A DNA stretch of 64,000 nt from assembly GCA_963169455.1 (NCBI GenBank), contig CAUJDW010000125.1:1-64000 (forward strand), read 5' to 3'. Shown here in pieces: positions 25,717 through 33,132 of the stretch. Origin of the DNA: Bacteroidota bacterium (GTDB taxonomy: Bacteria; Bacteroidota; Bacteroidia; Chitinophagales; Saprospiraceae). The notes under the pieces were generated by a model. It did not search any database. It was not told where the DNA came from and saw only the letters and a list, made by a program, of their open reading frames with translations. A program made the position numbers and the translations under genes. Within the stretch, counting starts at the first letter, position 1, and the number at the start of each line of letters is the position of its first letter.

Positions 25717-26205
25717 ATGGAGCCCAGCGAAACCTATCCCCGCCTGCTCATCCTCGGCATCGGCAACCTGCTCATGGGTGATGAGGGGGTGGGCGTGCAC
25801 CTGGCGCAGCGGCTGGCGGGGCGGGAACTGCCGGCAGGCGTTGACGTCCTTGACGGCGGCACCGGCGGCTTTCACCTTTCCTCCTATTTCGAGGACTATC
25901 CCTGCCTCATCATGGTGGACGCCACGCTCGACGGCCGCCCCACCGGCAGCATCCGCCGGCTGGAACCCCGCTTTTCTTCCGATTTTCCCCGCGCCATGAG
26001 CACTCACGACATCGGCCTGCGCGACCTGGTGGAAGGCCTGCACATCATGGGCCGTCTGCCCAAAATCCACCTATTCATCGTATCCGTATCCGAACTGCAG
26101 AATATGCATATCGGCCTTTCGCCGGAAGTTGAAGCCGTCATGCCGGAACTGGAACGGCAGGTGGTGGAACTGGCGGAAAGGTTGGCAGTAAGCAGCCGGC
26201 AGTAA
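25717..26205 (+). CDS. hyaD: Hydrogenase maturation endopeptidase (HyaD/HupD)
   Basis: 162 aa from the ATG at 25717, which puts LILGIGNLLMGDEGVGVH at the N-terminus as in the family. The Glu of NLLMGDEG and the Asp of VDATLDGRP, with His in STHDIGLRDL, are the usual nickel-recognition ligands. It removes the C-terminal peptide of the large subunit after nickel insertion. The last codons (AVSSRQ) are encoded by a short tandem repeat, so the C-terminus may vary among strains. Confidence 0.93.
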   Translation: MEPSETYPRLLILGIGNLLMGDEGVGVHLAQRLAGRELPAGVDVLDGGTGGFHLSSYFEDYPCLIMVDATLDGRPTGSIRRLEPRFSSDFPRAMSTHDIGLRDLVEGLHIMGRLPKIHLFIVSVSELQNMHIGLSPEVEAVMPELERQVVELAERLAVSSRQ

Positions 26206-26217
26206 GCAGCCGGCAGT
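26184..26217. repeat. 14-bp tandem repeat spanning the hyaD stop codon
   Basis: Unit ggcagtaagcagcc occurs at 26184-26197 and 26198-26211 and begins again at 26212. The hyaD stop codon (26203-26205) is in the second unit, so unit gain or loss would change the protein end, since 14 is not a multiple of three. Confidence 0.7.
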
Positions 26218-26515
26218 TGGGGCAGAGCCTGAAGAGGCTTCCTTACTTGTTCCAGGTTCATGGTTTTTACCCGGCCGGCCTCTCTCATTCTCCCACTCTC
26301 GCGGCCACCAAGCCACCTCGTCTTTTTCCAGAGTTGCCCTATTGAGGCGGGAGCTATCCCATTTCTTGTTTGCTGTTTTTCAGTATGCCGAAGAAAGGAT
26401 TGAAAGAGAAAAAGTACTGATCTATGAGCGCAAAGCCGGATGACCGGGAACGGTTGGAACATATCCTGCAGGCAATTGGCTGGATCAGCAAATTCACGCG
26501 GGAGATGGATATGGG
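26206..26515. other. Region upstream of small membrane gene, with TA-module remnant
   Basis: 310 bp. Apart from the tandem repeat end and the HepT-like fragment (26424-26519), a frame from about 26309 to the TGA at 26441-26443 reads as a plausible protein tail (…FQYAEERIEREKVLIYE…) and overlaps the fragment's ATG, the arrangement of a nucleotidyltransferase antitoxin with its HepT toxin. The rest holds nothing recognisable. Confidence 0.35.
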
Positions 26516-26519
26516 ATGA
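26424..26519 (+). pseudogene. Truncated HepT-like (DUF86) toxin N-terminus
   Basis: 31 codons: MSAKPDDRERLEHILQAIGW, continuing ISKFTRE. The pattern D-R-x-x-L-x-x-I-L-x-A-I-x-x-I-x-x-(F/Y)-T is that of the first helix of HepT/DUF86 HEPN toxins, which are normally 110-140 aa. The frame stops at TGA 26517-26519, and the catalytic R-x4-6-H region is absent, so only a remnant remains. The next gene's ATG overlaps this stop (ATGA), so translation coupling could keep it expressed. Identification is from a short segment. Confidence 0.4.
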
Positions 26520-26920
26520 AAATGGAACGCTCAGAAATCGAAGCCCGCTGCCGGGAACTGGCCTACCAGGGCGTGGAATACGAACAGATCCGCAGGGAAC
26601 TGGAGCAATACCAGTTGCCGGCCGAGGAACGGCGGGTGTTGCTGGAAAAAACCGACGGATTTATCGTGCAGCACCAGCTTCACGAGCAGTACAGGGCCAG
26701 GGCGCTGGGGCAGTTGCTATTGGGTGCAGTCGTGCTGTTAACCGGGCTGGTTATCACCGTTGGCTCCTATCTCATGCAGGGCAGTAGGTATGTCTTCGCC
26801 TGGGGGGCAATTCTGGCCGGCGCCTGGGTCATGAAAGAAGGCTATAAAAAGTACATGGCTCCCATGCGGGATTACGAAGCAAGAGGGCAGAAGAAAAAAT
26901 CCAGATTCCACCGGTTCTGA
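26516..26920 (+). CDS. Small two-helix membrane protein, unknown
   Basis: 134 aa. The N-terminal ~60 residues are charged and helical (EIEARCRELAYQGVEYEQIR, a coiled-coil-like or ParB/HTH-like helix pair). Two membrane helices follow near residues 64-84 (LGQLLLGAVVLLTGLVITVG) and 88-106 (YVFAWGAILAGAWVMKEG), then a basic tail (GQKKKSRFHRF). The topology suggests both ends are in the cytoplasm. The start overlaps the HepT-like remnant by 4 bases. No family recognised; a start at the second Met (26522) is equally possible. Confidence 0.6.
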   Translation: MKMERSEIEARCRELAYQGVEYEQIRRELEQYQLPAEERRVLLEKTDGFIVQHQLHEQYRARALGQLLLGAVVLLTGLVITVGSYLMQGSRYVFAWGAILAGAWVMKEGYKKYMAPMRDYEARGQKKKSRFHRF

Positions 26921-26992
26921 GTTATTGCCCTGCGGGCGTGTATCCATCGGGCGCTTTTGGTTGTTCTATAAGAGGAACCCAATCAAAAGAAC

Positions 26993-27802
26993 ATGTCCCG
27001 CATCGCCAAAAAAGACATACACGTTGCGCTGGAGCGGGCCGCCCAGAACATCCGCAGCGCCGCCGGCAATGACCCCGTCGTCAGCCGCCGCGACATCCGC
27101 AGGAAACTCCAGTCCCTCCGGGGAGTGGAACAGCGCCTGACCAGCATCTTCTACCGCTTTATGGACCACCGCGACTACAAGCCCGGTTCGCGCATCACCA
27201 ACAAGGACATCGAAGAGGCACTGCAGTACGCCGAGGAGAAGCTCATCGACAAATACGACCTGAACCACAACGGCCTGTCGCGGGCGGAGGTCGAAAAAAT
27301 GTCCACCCTGGGGAAACTGGCCGTGGAATTCGCTCAGGAGCTGAAACAAGCCGCTCTGGTGGAACACCTGGACAACGGAAAGGACATCGCCGCCAAGCTG
27401 GGCGAGCTGGCGCAGGGGCTGGCCTTTTTCTCCTTCGGCTCCGAAACGGACGCTCCGCTTGAACCTTTTTTCCTCGACAAAAAATTCGGCCATCTGGACA
27501 GGGAGGTATTCGCCCGGGCCCTGAAGCTCGACACCGGCGACCCCGCCCGAGCCATCGAGGTATTCGAAGCCGACGCCCGCGCCTTCCACCGCCGCTTCAT
27601 CGACAACTACCGCCTGTACGGCATTCATGAAGCCATCCACGCCGGCGCGCTCATTTCCTTCATGGAGGATATGCTGCGCGACATCGTGCTGGCCATTGCC
27701 GGCAAAAACGGCGAATCCGGGCCGTTGCACCCGGTTTACTGGGTGGGCCTCGCGCCCGATGGCTGCCTGGTAGGGCTGAAGACGGAGGTGCTGTGGACCT
27801 GA
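26993..27802 (+). CDS. Nuclease-A-inhibitor-like protein with N-terminal helical/EF-hand-like region
   Basis: 269 aa, no signal peptide. The N-terminal ~110 residues are helical and include one EF-hand-like loop (DLNHNGLSRAEVEKM). The C-terminal part resembles NuiA, the DNA/RNA nuclease A inhibitor of Anabaena: LAFFSFGSETDAPLEPFFLD aligns with the family's 'LLFMSESEYPFEVF' segment, and the end PVYWVGLAPDGCLVGLKTEV with its 'VYVIGETPAGNLAGISTKV' end. NuiA-like proteins bind and block sugar-nonspecific nucleases. The partner nuclease is not in this window. The assignment is by eye. Confidence 0.5.
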   Translation: MSRIAKKDIHVALERAAQNIRSAAGNDPVVSRRDIRRKLQSLRGVEQRLTSIFYRFMDHRDYKPGSRITNKDIEEALQYAEEKLIDKYDLNHNGLSRAEVEKMSTLGKLAVEFAQELKQAALVEHLDNGKDIAAKLGELAQGLAFFSFGSETDAPLEPFFLDKKFGHLDREVFARALKLDTGDPARAIEVFEADARAFHRRFIDNYRLYGIHEAIHAGALISFMEDMLRDIVLAIAGKNGESGPLHPVYWVGLAPDGCLVGLKTEVLWT

Positions 27803-27883
27803 TAAGGGGGTAGGGAGGCTGCTCCGAAAAGTTCAGGGGCCGGAATATGGGCGTATTGCAAAGAGGAGTATTGTGCCCCCTGC

Positions 27884-28780
27884 TCAGCGGTGTTCCATAT
27901 AAGTATAAGCTTTTATGCCTTCCTGCAGTAACTGCATTTCCGCTGCCGTCAATGGCGGCGCTTCCAGGGTTTTCACATTTTCAATCAGTTGCGCTTCGCT
28001 GCTGATGCCGCAGGCCACGGACGCAACGGCGGGGTTTGCGAGGCAATACAGCAGGGCCGTTTGGGCCGGGCTTCGCATTTCGGAAGACAGGGATTGAAGC
28101 AGGCGCTGGGCGGCGGCCACTGCCTCCTGGCCGTGGTCGAGGTAGGGCAGGGGTGCTTTGCCGGCCAGCAGCCCTTTGGCCAGCCCGCCGCGCACCACGG
28201 CGCTCACGCCATGCTGGCGGAGGAGGCCCAGGCAGCTTTCCTCGGGGCGGCGGTCGAGGTGGCTGTACTGCATCATGTTGCTGACGATGTGCGAGCGCTT
28301 CAGGTATTCCCGGATGACGTTGGGGCGGATGCTCGACAGCCCGTAGTAACGGATGTGGCCTTCCTGCACCAGTTCCTCAAAAGCCTCGATGGTTTCGGAG
28401 ATGGGGTCATTGATCGTGCCGCCGTGCAGCTGGTAGAGGTCGATATAATCCGTCTGCAACCGGCGCAGGCTATGGTGGACGCAGGCCTTGATGTAACTCT
28501 TGTGGGGGTTCCAGTCCCAGCCGCTGCCGTCGGCCCGCCACTGGTTGCCAACCTTTGTGGCGAGGATAACCTTGTCTCTTCTGTCTTTAAACGCCTTTCC
28601 GACGAATATCTCGTTGCGGCCGTGCTGGTAGAGGTCGGCCGTGTCGAAGAAGTTGACGCCCAGGCCGAGCGCCTGGTGCAGCAGCCTGGTATTGTGGTTT
28701 TCGTTATCCCCCAGCGACATGCAGCCGAAGCCGATGGCGCTGGCCTGGAGCGTGGACTGTCCGAGTTGGTTGTAGCGCAT
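27884..28780 (-). CDS. Aldo/keto reductase
   Basis: 298 aa, a complete (beta/alpha)8 AKR with tetrad Asp in NFFDTADLY, Tyr in the same motif, Lys in ILATKVGNQW and His in YQLHGG. NADPH-binding segments include GGLAKGLL and the C-terminal SSEAQLIENV. It reduces aldehydes or ketones; the substrate is unknown. It resembles the AKR11-14-like general oxidoreductases of bacteria (GFGCMSLG near the N-terminus). It has no operon partners; the plus-strand gene downstream of the next gap is unrelated. Confidence 0.9.
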   Translation of the reverse strand: MRYNQLGQSTLQASAIGFGCMSLGDNENHNTRLLHQALGLGVNFFDTADLYQHGRNEIFVGKAFKDRRDKVILATKVGNQWRADGSGWDWNPHKSYIKACVHHSLRRLQTDYIDLYQLHGGTINDPISETIEAFEELVQEGHIRYYGLSSIRPNVIREYLKRSHIVSNMMQYSHLDRRPEESCLGLLRQHGVSAVVRGGLAKGLLAGKAPLPYLDHGQEAVAAAQRLLQSLSSEMRSPAQTALLYCLANPAVASVACGISSEAQLIENVKTLEAPPLTAAEMQLLQEGIKAYTYMEHR

Positions 28781-29401
28781 AGGGATAAAATGAGAAGGTT
28801 ACGGTGGCAAGGTTAAAAAAAAGGGCAAAAGCACAAAATGCTGAATAGCAGCCCATGGCCCGGGGGGCGTGCAGGCGGCCTTTTGCGGAGGCAGCCGTGA
28901 GCCGGGCCTGCGCCTCAGCCCTTGCCGCGAAGGAGTGCTGAATAATTGCGCCGATTACATTACTTACATGTTTTTCACATTGAGCCCGGTTGTTGATACA
29001 TTAGGGTTTGTCTTTATTTGTGGAAAATTTATGCGCCAGCCCTGTGGTGAGGATGGATTCCACCATTGCTTTGGCGAATAACTACCCAATCCTACCTTCT
29101 AGTGGCGGGTTTCATGAAAATACCCGCTAACCCTGAAACCGGAGAGGCTTACCGTTACCTCGCGGCGCCCATGCAGCCTTTGCAGGGGTAGCCGAAAATG
29201 CCGTGCACGGGATTTGTGCTGCGGCGCCCAAACAGAAGTGCAATAAATATTTGATTATGAAAAATGCAGCCAGTATCCAGGGTTTTGGGTGGGATTTTAT
29301 GCTTTCCAGTGCGCCATTTGCGCACACATGGCTATTTTTTGCTGAGATGAAGTTCGGGTTTATCAGGTTCAGTTTGACGGGAGAGAGGCGCCTCTGAGCC
29401 C
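28781..29401. other. Intergenic region, no confident gene
   Basis: 621 bp. One AT-rich patch lies at 28940-29035. A short hairpin gcgggt/acccgc (29105-29110 with 29122-29127) sits around 'ttcatgaaaa'. A 64-codon plus-strand frame (29203-29397) has no protein-like features and was not called. The last 60 bp probably hold the promoter of the next gene. Confidence 0.45.
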
Positions 29402-30952
29402 ATGTGGTCAAATACACGGCAACTACTAAAAGATGAAGAAATGAGAGACCTGGCAGACCTTGTAAATATCGTCACCCGAACCAAGCTTCGCTCGGTGGAG
29501 TTGATGGGGGACAACAGCGATGGATCCTCCAAGCTTCAGGAGTTTTACGACCTGGTGGCGGAGGGGCGTTTTTCGGACGACGATGAGGCGGCCGGCTATT
29601 TTTACGGCGCCGACAAAAACGCGCCCAGCTACCAGAAGCTGCGGAAAACCCTCAAAGACCGCCTGGTCAATTCCCTTTTTGTCATCGACCTGAAGCAGGC
29701 CTCCTATACCGACCGGCAGAAGGCCTACTACGAGTGTTACAAAGAGTGGGCTGCCGCCAAGATCCTTTTCGGCAAAAATGCCCGAACGGCGGCGGCAGGC
29801 ATCGCCCGCAAGCTCCTGAAGATCGCCAGGAAGTACGAATTTACGGAGTTGATCGTCGACATCTGCCATACCCTCCGCCTATTCCATGGCACCATCGAAG
29901 GCGATTACAAGAAGTACCAGCAGTACAACGAGGACTTCAAGGCTTACGAACAGTTGTGGATACAGGAGAACCGCGCCGAGGAGTATTTCATCGAGCTCAG
30001 CATAGGGTTCATCAACAGCAAGGCCACCAAAACGGAATTTCAGGACAAGGCCAGGGCTTATTATGCAGAAGTGCAGCCGGCGCTGGAGCAATACGGCTCT
30101 TACCAGCTCCACCTCTGCGGGCGGCTCATCGAGGTGAGCATCTTTACAGCCGTCAATGATTACCGGAGCACCCTTTCCGTGTGCGACAGGGCAATCGCCT
30201 TTTTCGAAAAGAAAGACTTCACTGCCGGCGTCCCCCTGCAGGTCTTCCATTACCAGAAATTCATCTGCCACGTACAGTTGCGCGAGTTCGACAATGCCCG
30301 GATGGCTGCCGAGCAATGCCTGAAGTACCTGGAGGAAGGCAAGTTCAACTGGTTCAAACTCTACGAACTGTATTTCCTGCTCTATACCCATAGCGGCGAG
30401 TACGAGAAAGCCCGGCAGATTCTGAACAGGATCATGAGCCACGCCAATTTCCCGGAGCTGCCCGCCAACGTACAGGAAACCTGGAAGATATCGGAAGCTT
30501 ACCTCTACTTCCTGGAGTGCGCCGGCAAGCTCGGGCCGCAGAGCAAGGATGCGGAGCAGGCCAGCAGTTTCCGGCTCTCGAAGTTCCTGAATGAAATGCA
30601 GGTCTTTTCCAAAGACAAGCAAGGCATGAACATTCCCATCCTCATTCTCGAACTGCTGCTGGGCATAGCCTCCGGAAAATACGATGAGCTGATCGACCGG
30701 GTCGAAGCCATCGATAAATACCGGGCCCGCTACATGAGGGAGGGGGACATCGCCCGCAGCAACTACTTCCTGAAAATGCTGCTTCAGATCCCTAAAAATG
30801 CATACCGCCGGGCGGCAGTGGAGGCGAAAGCCGCCGAAGACTACAATGCACTGTCCGCTATGCCCATCGAAATGGCCAACCAGACTTTCGAGATAGAGAT
30901 CATACCTTATGGAAAACTTTGGGAATACGTGCTCAGCCTGCTCTCCCGGTAG
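29402..30952 (+). CDS. Large helical-repeat cytoplasmic protein, lineage-type hypothetical
   Basis: 516 aa, no signal peptide or membrane segment. It is almost wholly alpha-helical, with TPR-like helix pairs (YQKFICHVQLREFDNARMAA, YELYFLLYTHSGEYEKARQI, ILELLLGIASGKYDELID). The N-terminus has MRDLADLVNIVTRTKLRSVELMG, then a segment SKLQEFYDLVAEGRFSDDDE AAGYFYG that resembles families expanded in Saprospirales. The likely role is a scaffold or regulatory protein. A start at Met14 (29441) is also possible. The family is unnamed as far as I can tell. Confidence 0.65.
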   Translation: MWSNTRQLLKDEEMRDLADLVNIVTRTKLRSVELMGDNSDGSSKLQEFYDLVAEGRFSDDDEAAGYFYGADKNAPSYQKLRKTLKDRLVNSLFVIDLKQASYTDRQKAYYECYKEWAAAKILFGKNARTAAAGIARKLLKIARKYEFTELIVDICHTLRLFHGTIEGDYKKYQQYNEDFKAYEQLWIQENRAEEYFIELSIGFINSKATKTEFQDKARAYYAEVQPALEQYGSYQLHLCGRLIEVSIFTAVNDYRSTLSVCDRAIAFFEKKDFTAGVPLQVFHYQKFICHVQLREFDNARMAAEQCLKYLEEGKFNWFKLYELYFLLYTHSGEYEKARQILNRIMSHANFPELPANVQETWKISEAYLYFLECAGKLGPQSKDAEQASSFRLSKFLNEMQVFSKDKQGMNIPILILELLLGIASGKYDELIDRVEAIDKYRARYMREGDIARSNYFLKMLLQIPKNAYRRAAVEAKAAEDYNALSAMPIEMANQTFEIEIIPYGKLWEYVLSLLSR

Positions 30953-31130
30953 CGGTTCGGGCCAACCCCGCTAACGGGCAAAGAATTTAAAAAAAAACAA
31001 ATAAATTTTTATTTATATTTGAAACTGTCTCGCCTTCTATCCGTATTAAAGAAAAATTAAATCTGTTTTTTACCATCCCAGGCCGTTTATCGATATATCT
31101 CCTTTTTTAACCTAAACATGAACAGCTAAG

Positions 31131-31289
31131 ATGAACACACAACTACCGTATTCCCGTGGTGAAGGAGAGCCGTTGCTGCTGATCCCCTCTCCTGCCGCAT
31201 CTTTTCCCACCTCCACCTTTACCCCCCATTTTCTCCGGGTCGTCAACGTGGATATCATCGGGCCGTGCCCGGTGGGCAACCCGAGGTGA
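31131..31289 (+). CDS. Short ORF, 52 codons, possible peptide or gene remnant
   Basis: ATG preceded by an AT-rich 150-bp stretch. It translates to a 52-aa peptide starting MNTQLPYSRGEGEPLLLIPS and ending VVNVDIIGPCPVGNPR. The frame continues open after the TGA (31287-31289) for another 71 codons to TAA 31503-31505, so a single nonsense change or a slightly different length could explain it. The octapeptide NVDIIGP also occurs near the end of a 30-codon ORF at 32157. Whether it is translated is unknown. Confidence 0.3.
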   Translation: MNTQLPYSRGEGEPLLLIPSPAASFPTSTFTPHFLRVVNVDIIGPCPVGNPR

Positions 31290-31472
31290 TTTCAGTATAT
31301 CAGTGAGGGCGCTCCGGATAAAATAGTTGCCATTTCTACCGCCAGAGGCCCGGATTCCAACTGCTCATTCACCGGCAAAAATTCCCGGCAGTTTGCCTGC
31401 GGGACAGGCATCCCGCCTGGCCGGGAATGGCCGTGGCCCGCAAATTTATCTGCGCCTCATGTGTTTGTAAAA

Positions 31473-31577
31473 AACCGCAGAGGACGCGGAGGTTTTACAA
31501 TATAAAAGCCCTTTCTCCGAGCCTTTCTTTGCGTCTTTGCGCCCCGTCTCCTCCGGAGCCGGGCAAGCTCTGCGGTT
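31473..31577. repeat. Inverted-repeat-bounded element of 'rRNA-like CT-rich' type
   Basis: AACCGCAGAG at 31473-31482 is inverted as CTCTGCGGTT at 31568-31577 (10-bp perfect ends), bounding sequence with ctttgcgtctttgcgcc repeats. Such elements occur in many environmental bacteria as miniature dispersed repeats. Confidence 0.55.
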
Positions 31578-31635
31578 CCAAAATAAAGCAAAGCCACAAG
31601 CCTTCGCGTACTTCGCGTTCAAAAAAAAGCAGGGG

Positions 31636-31824
31636 CGACTTCCGCCTTCAGCCCTTCCGACTTCCCCCTTCCGCCCGCCCACTCGTTGCACTCGTGTTCG
31701 GGTAAACCTTCCCCCTTCCCACTTCCGATTTCCGACTTCCGCCTTCCCACTTCCGACTTCCCACTTCCGATTTCCCCCTTCCGATTTCCCCCTTCCGATT
31801 TCCGCCTTCCCCCTTCCCCCTTCC
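31636..31824. repeat. Degenerate heptanucleotide tandem repeat, (A/C)(C/T)TTCC(C/G)
   Basis: From about 31716 to 31824 there are at least 15 consecutive 7-bp units such as ACTTCCG, ATTTCCC, CCTTCCG; a sparser run lies at 31636-31680, and a short non-repeat insert (cactcgttgcactcgtgttcg) separates them. It is like heptameric STRR repeats described in cyanobacteria. The strand is entirely pyrimidine-biased, which could form triplex DNA. Confidence 0.8.
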
Positions 31825-31851
31825 GACAGTAGCCGGGAGAGGACGGGCCCC

Positions 31852-32007
31852 CAGGGGTATGTAAATCGCGAAAACTGTCCCCGCCCTGCCCATCCCCTCC
31901 ACCTACCTTTACAGCATCAAAAGCGAGAAACTACACTACAAACCGCATTCCCATCCCGAAAACTTCACCCCCGAAACGCGGGGGTATGTAAAACCGAAAT
32001 TCTGTCC
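31852..32007. repeat. Pair of 29-nt imperfect direct repeats
   Basis: Copies at 31852-31880 and 31979-32007 share GGGGTATGTAAA, then (C)GAAA and CTGTCC, 127 bp apart; the sequence after each copy also shares CTACCTTT. The second copy ends an open frame with GYVKPKFCP; the first reads GYVNRENCP in a different frame. They may be remnants of a duplicated coding segment. Confidence 0.5.
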
Positions 32008-32156
32008 GTAAGCCAGGAGGAGGGGCGCTCTACCTTTGGATCATACAAAGAGCGCTACCGCCGAATCCGGCTGTGAAAACAAACTCCCCGGCAGGATTTC
32101 GGAATCAGTGGAGGCCGATTACGAACAACATTCTTCATCAACAAAATCAATGACAG

Positions 32157-32249
32157 ATGAAAGCTCAGGGCATTCAACTGAACGGTATCGGCATGCAATT
32201 TCAGAAGGGTATAATCAATGTTGACATCATTGGCCCCAAGAAGAAATAG
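32157..32249 (+). CDS. Short ORF, 30 codons, possible peptide
   Basis: The ATG lies six bases after the start of an in-frame stop. Translation: MKAQGIQLNGIGMQFQKGII followed by NVDIIGPKKK. The end matches NVDIIGP in the ORF at 31131, with different codons, which suggests selection on protein rather than DNA duplication. No upstream regulatory signal was identified. Translation is unproven. Confidence 0.3.
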   Translation: MKAQGIQLNGIGMQFQKGIINVDIIGPKKK

Positions 32250-32309
32250 GATCACGATCTGCAATAGCAACGATCCCAATCTCACAACAAGAAAAAAAAC
32301 AGCCAGATC

Positions 32310-32756
32310 ATGATTCAGGGTTTTCCCCGGAAAAGATCGGAGCAGCCCAACGGGGCGCCCCAAAGGCAAGCTGTTCAGGAAGTTTTGGTGGCGGATGTTT
32401 TGTTCGGCTCTCCCAATAAAAACTGTGCGGGCGCCGGCATTTGCAGGGTAACAGCGCCGGTGGCTCAGGAGATGAGCACCGAAGGGCGCTGGGGTTGCCA
32501 CCGGGCAGTCGCCCTGGTGCGCGTGCTTTCTCCGACAGCCATTGCCTTTCACTTTGTCATACAATCGATGTGCCGAAAGGCCGTCAGGCAATATTTCACC
32601 GCAGATCATTTCCTGGTGGAATCCCCCTTCGAATTCCAGCCTGATTACTGGGCTCAGGGGAGCTGTGTAAGGATAAAACCGGGGCTGTACCCGGTTGTGC
32701 GCAGTGGAGATTATCTCATGGTGGCTTTTCAATATGGAAATGGAATTTGGGAATAA
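32310..32756 (+). CDS. Hypothetical protein, 148 aa
   Basis: No signal peptide or lipobox. The second half is protein-like and mixed alpha/beta: AIAFHFVIQSMCRKAVRQYF TADHFLVESPF, then VRIKPGLYPVVRSGDYLMVAF. Cys residues at NKNCAGAGIC, EGRWGCHRA and SMCRK may bind metal or form disulfides. The minus strand also has a long open frame here, but its translation lacks internal pattern, so the plus strand is preferred. Family not recognised. Confidence 0.5.
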   Translation: MIQGFPRKRSEQPNGAPQRQAVQEVLVADVLFGSPNKNCAGAGICRVTAPVAQEMSTEGRWGCHRAVALVRVLSPTAIAFHFVIQSMCRKAVRQYFTADHFLVESPFEFQPDYWAQGSCVRIKPGLYPVVRSGDYLMVAFQYGNGIWE

Positions 32757-33132
32757 ATTTTTTGAAATGGGTTGAAATTAGTTTGTTAGGACGACGGGCT
32801 AACAGCCTGTTTACGCGAGCTAAAGGTCCGGGTTCCGTTGCCTGAAGTGGTGTGCGGCGCCCGGGCGCATAAGTGCTTTTCCATAAGATCACGTTTTGCC
32901 CTTTGGGTTGGGAGGCGCTTTAAAGCTCAGGTTCAGGTGGGGCTCTTTCCATCATGCCCGTTTGCGCATGGCTGGAAAGAGCCCCGGCCCATTTTCCTTT
33001 CACCGCTTGCTCGGAAGAAAAGGCGTGGCGGCACAAGCCCCGCCTTCTTCATACAGAAAGAAGGCCTAATGCGGCATGGTATGGCCGCAGGCGCCTGATT
33101 TATTTTTTGCCATAGCAAACAAATCGTATCTC
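32757..33132. other. Upstream region of the giant gene
   Basis: 376 bp with two strong hairpins (32939-32985 and 33013-33050) and an AT-rich stretch just after the preceding stop codon (32757-32795). No gene is supported. The giant gene has an in-frame extension to 33076, but its N-terminus there is not protein-like. Confidence 0.5.
32939..33050. promoter_or_regulatory. Two consecutive hairpins in the leader of the giant gene
   Basis: First: ggggctctttcc (32939-32950) pairs with ggaaagagcccc (32974-32985), and the loop holds a smaller catgc/gcatg hairpin. A T-rich run (attttccttt) follows, as in a terminator. Second: gaagaaaaggcgtgg (33013-33027) pairs with ccccgccttcttc (33038-33050) with small bulges. 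Together they suggest transcription attenuation or a structured 5' leader ahead of a very costly gene. Confidence 0.5.

Larger units (their letters stand above)
30953..32309. other. Repeat-rich, gene-poor zone
   Basis: 1357 bp. In order: an AT-rich promoter-like stretch (30985-31130), a 52-codon ORF (31131-31289), an inverted-repeat-bounded element (31473-31577), a degenerate heptamer array (31636-31824), two 29-nt repeats (31852-31880 and 31979-32007) and a 30-codon ORF (32157-32249). It looks like a decayed or rearranging region between two unrelated genes. Confidence 0.6.

Noticed and set aside
31287..31505. Selenocysteine-type readthrough of TGA at 31287
   Set aside because: No selenocysteine insertion hairpin is evident after the codon, the region is otherwise gene-poor, and simple decay explains it.
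31636..31824. CRISPR array
   Set aside because: Units are 7 bp and contiguous, with no spacers and no cas genes.
32055..32732. 225-codon minus-strand frame over the 148-aa gene
   Set aside because: Its translation lacks a start signal or recognisable pattern, while the plus-strand frame has protein-like alternation in its second half.
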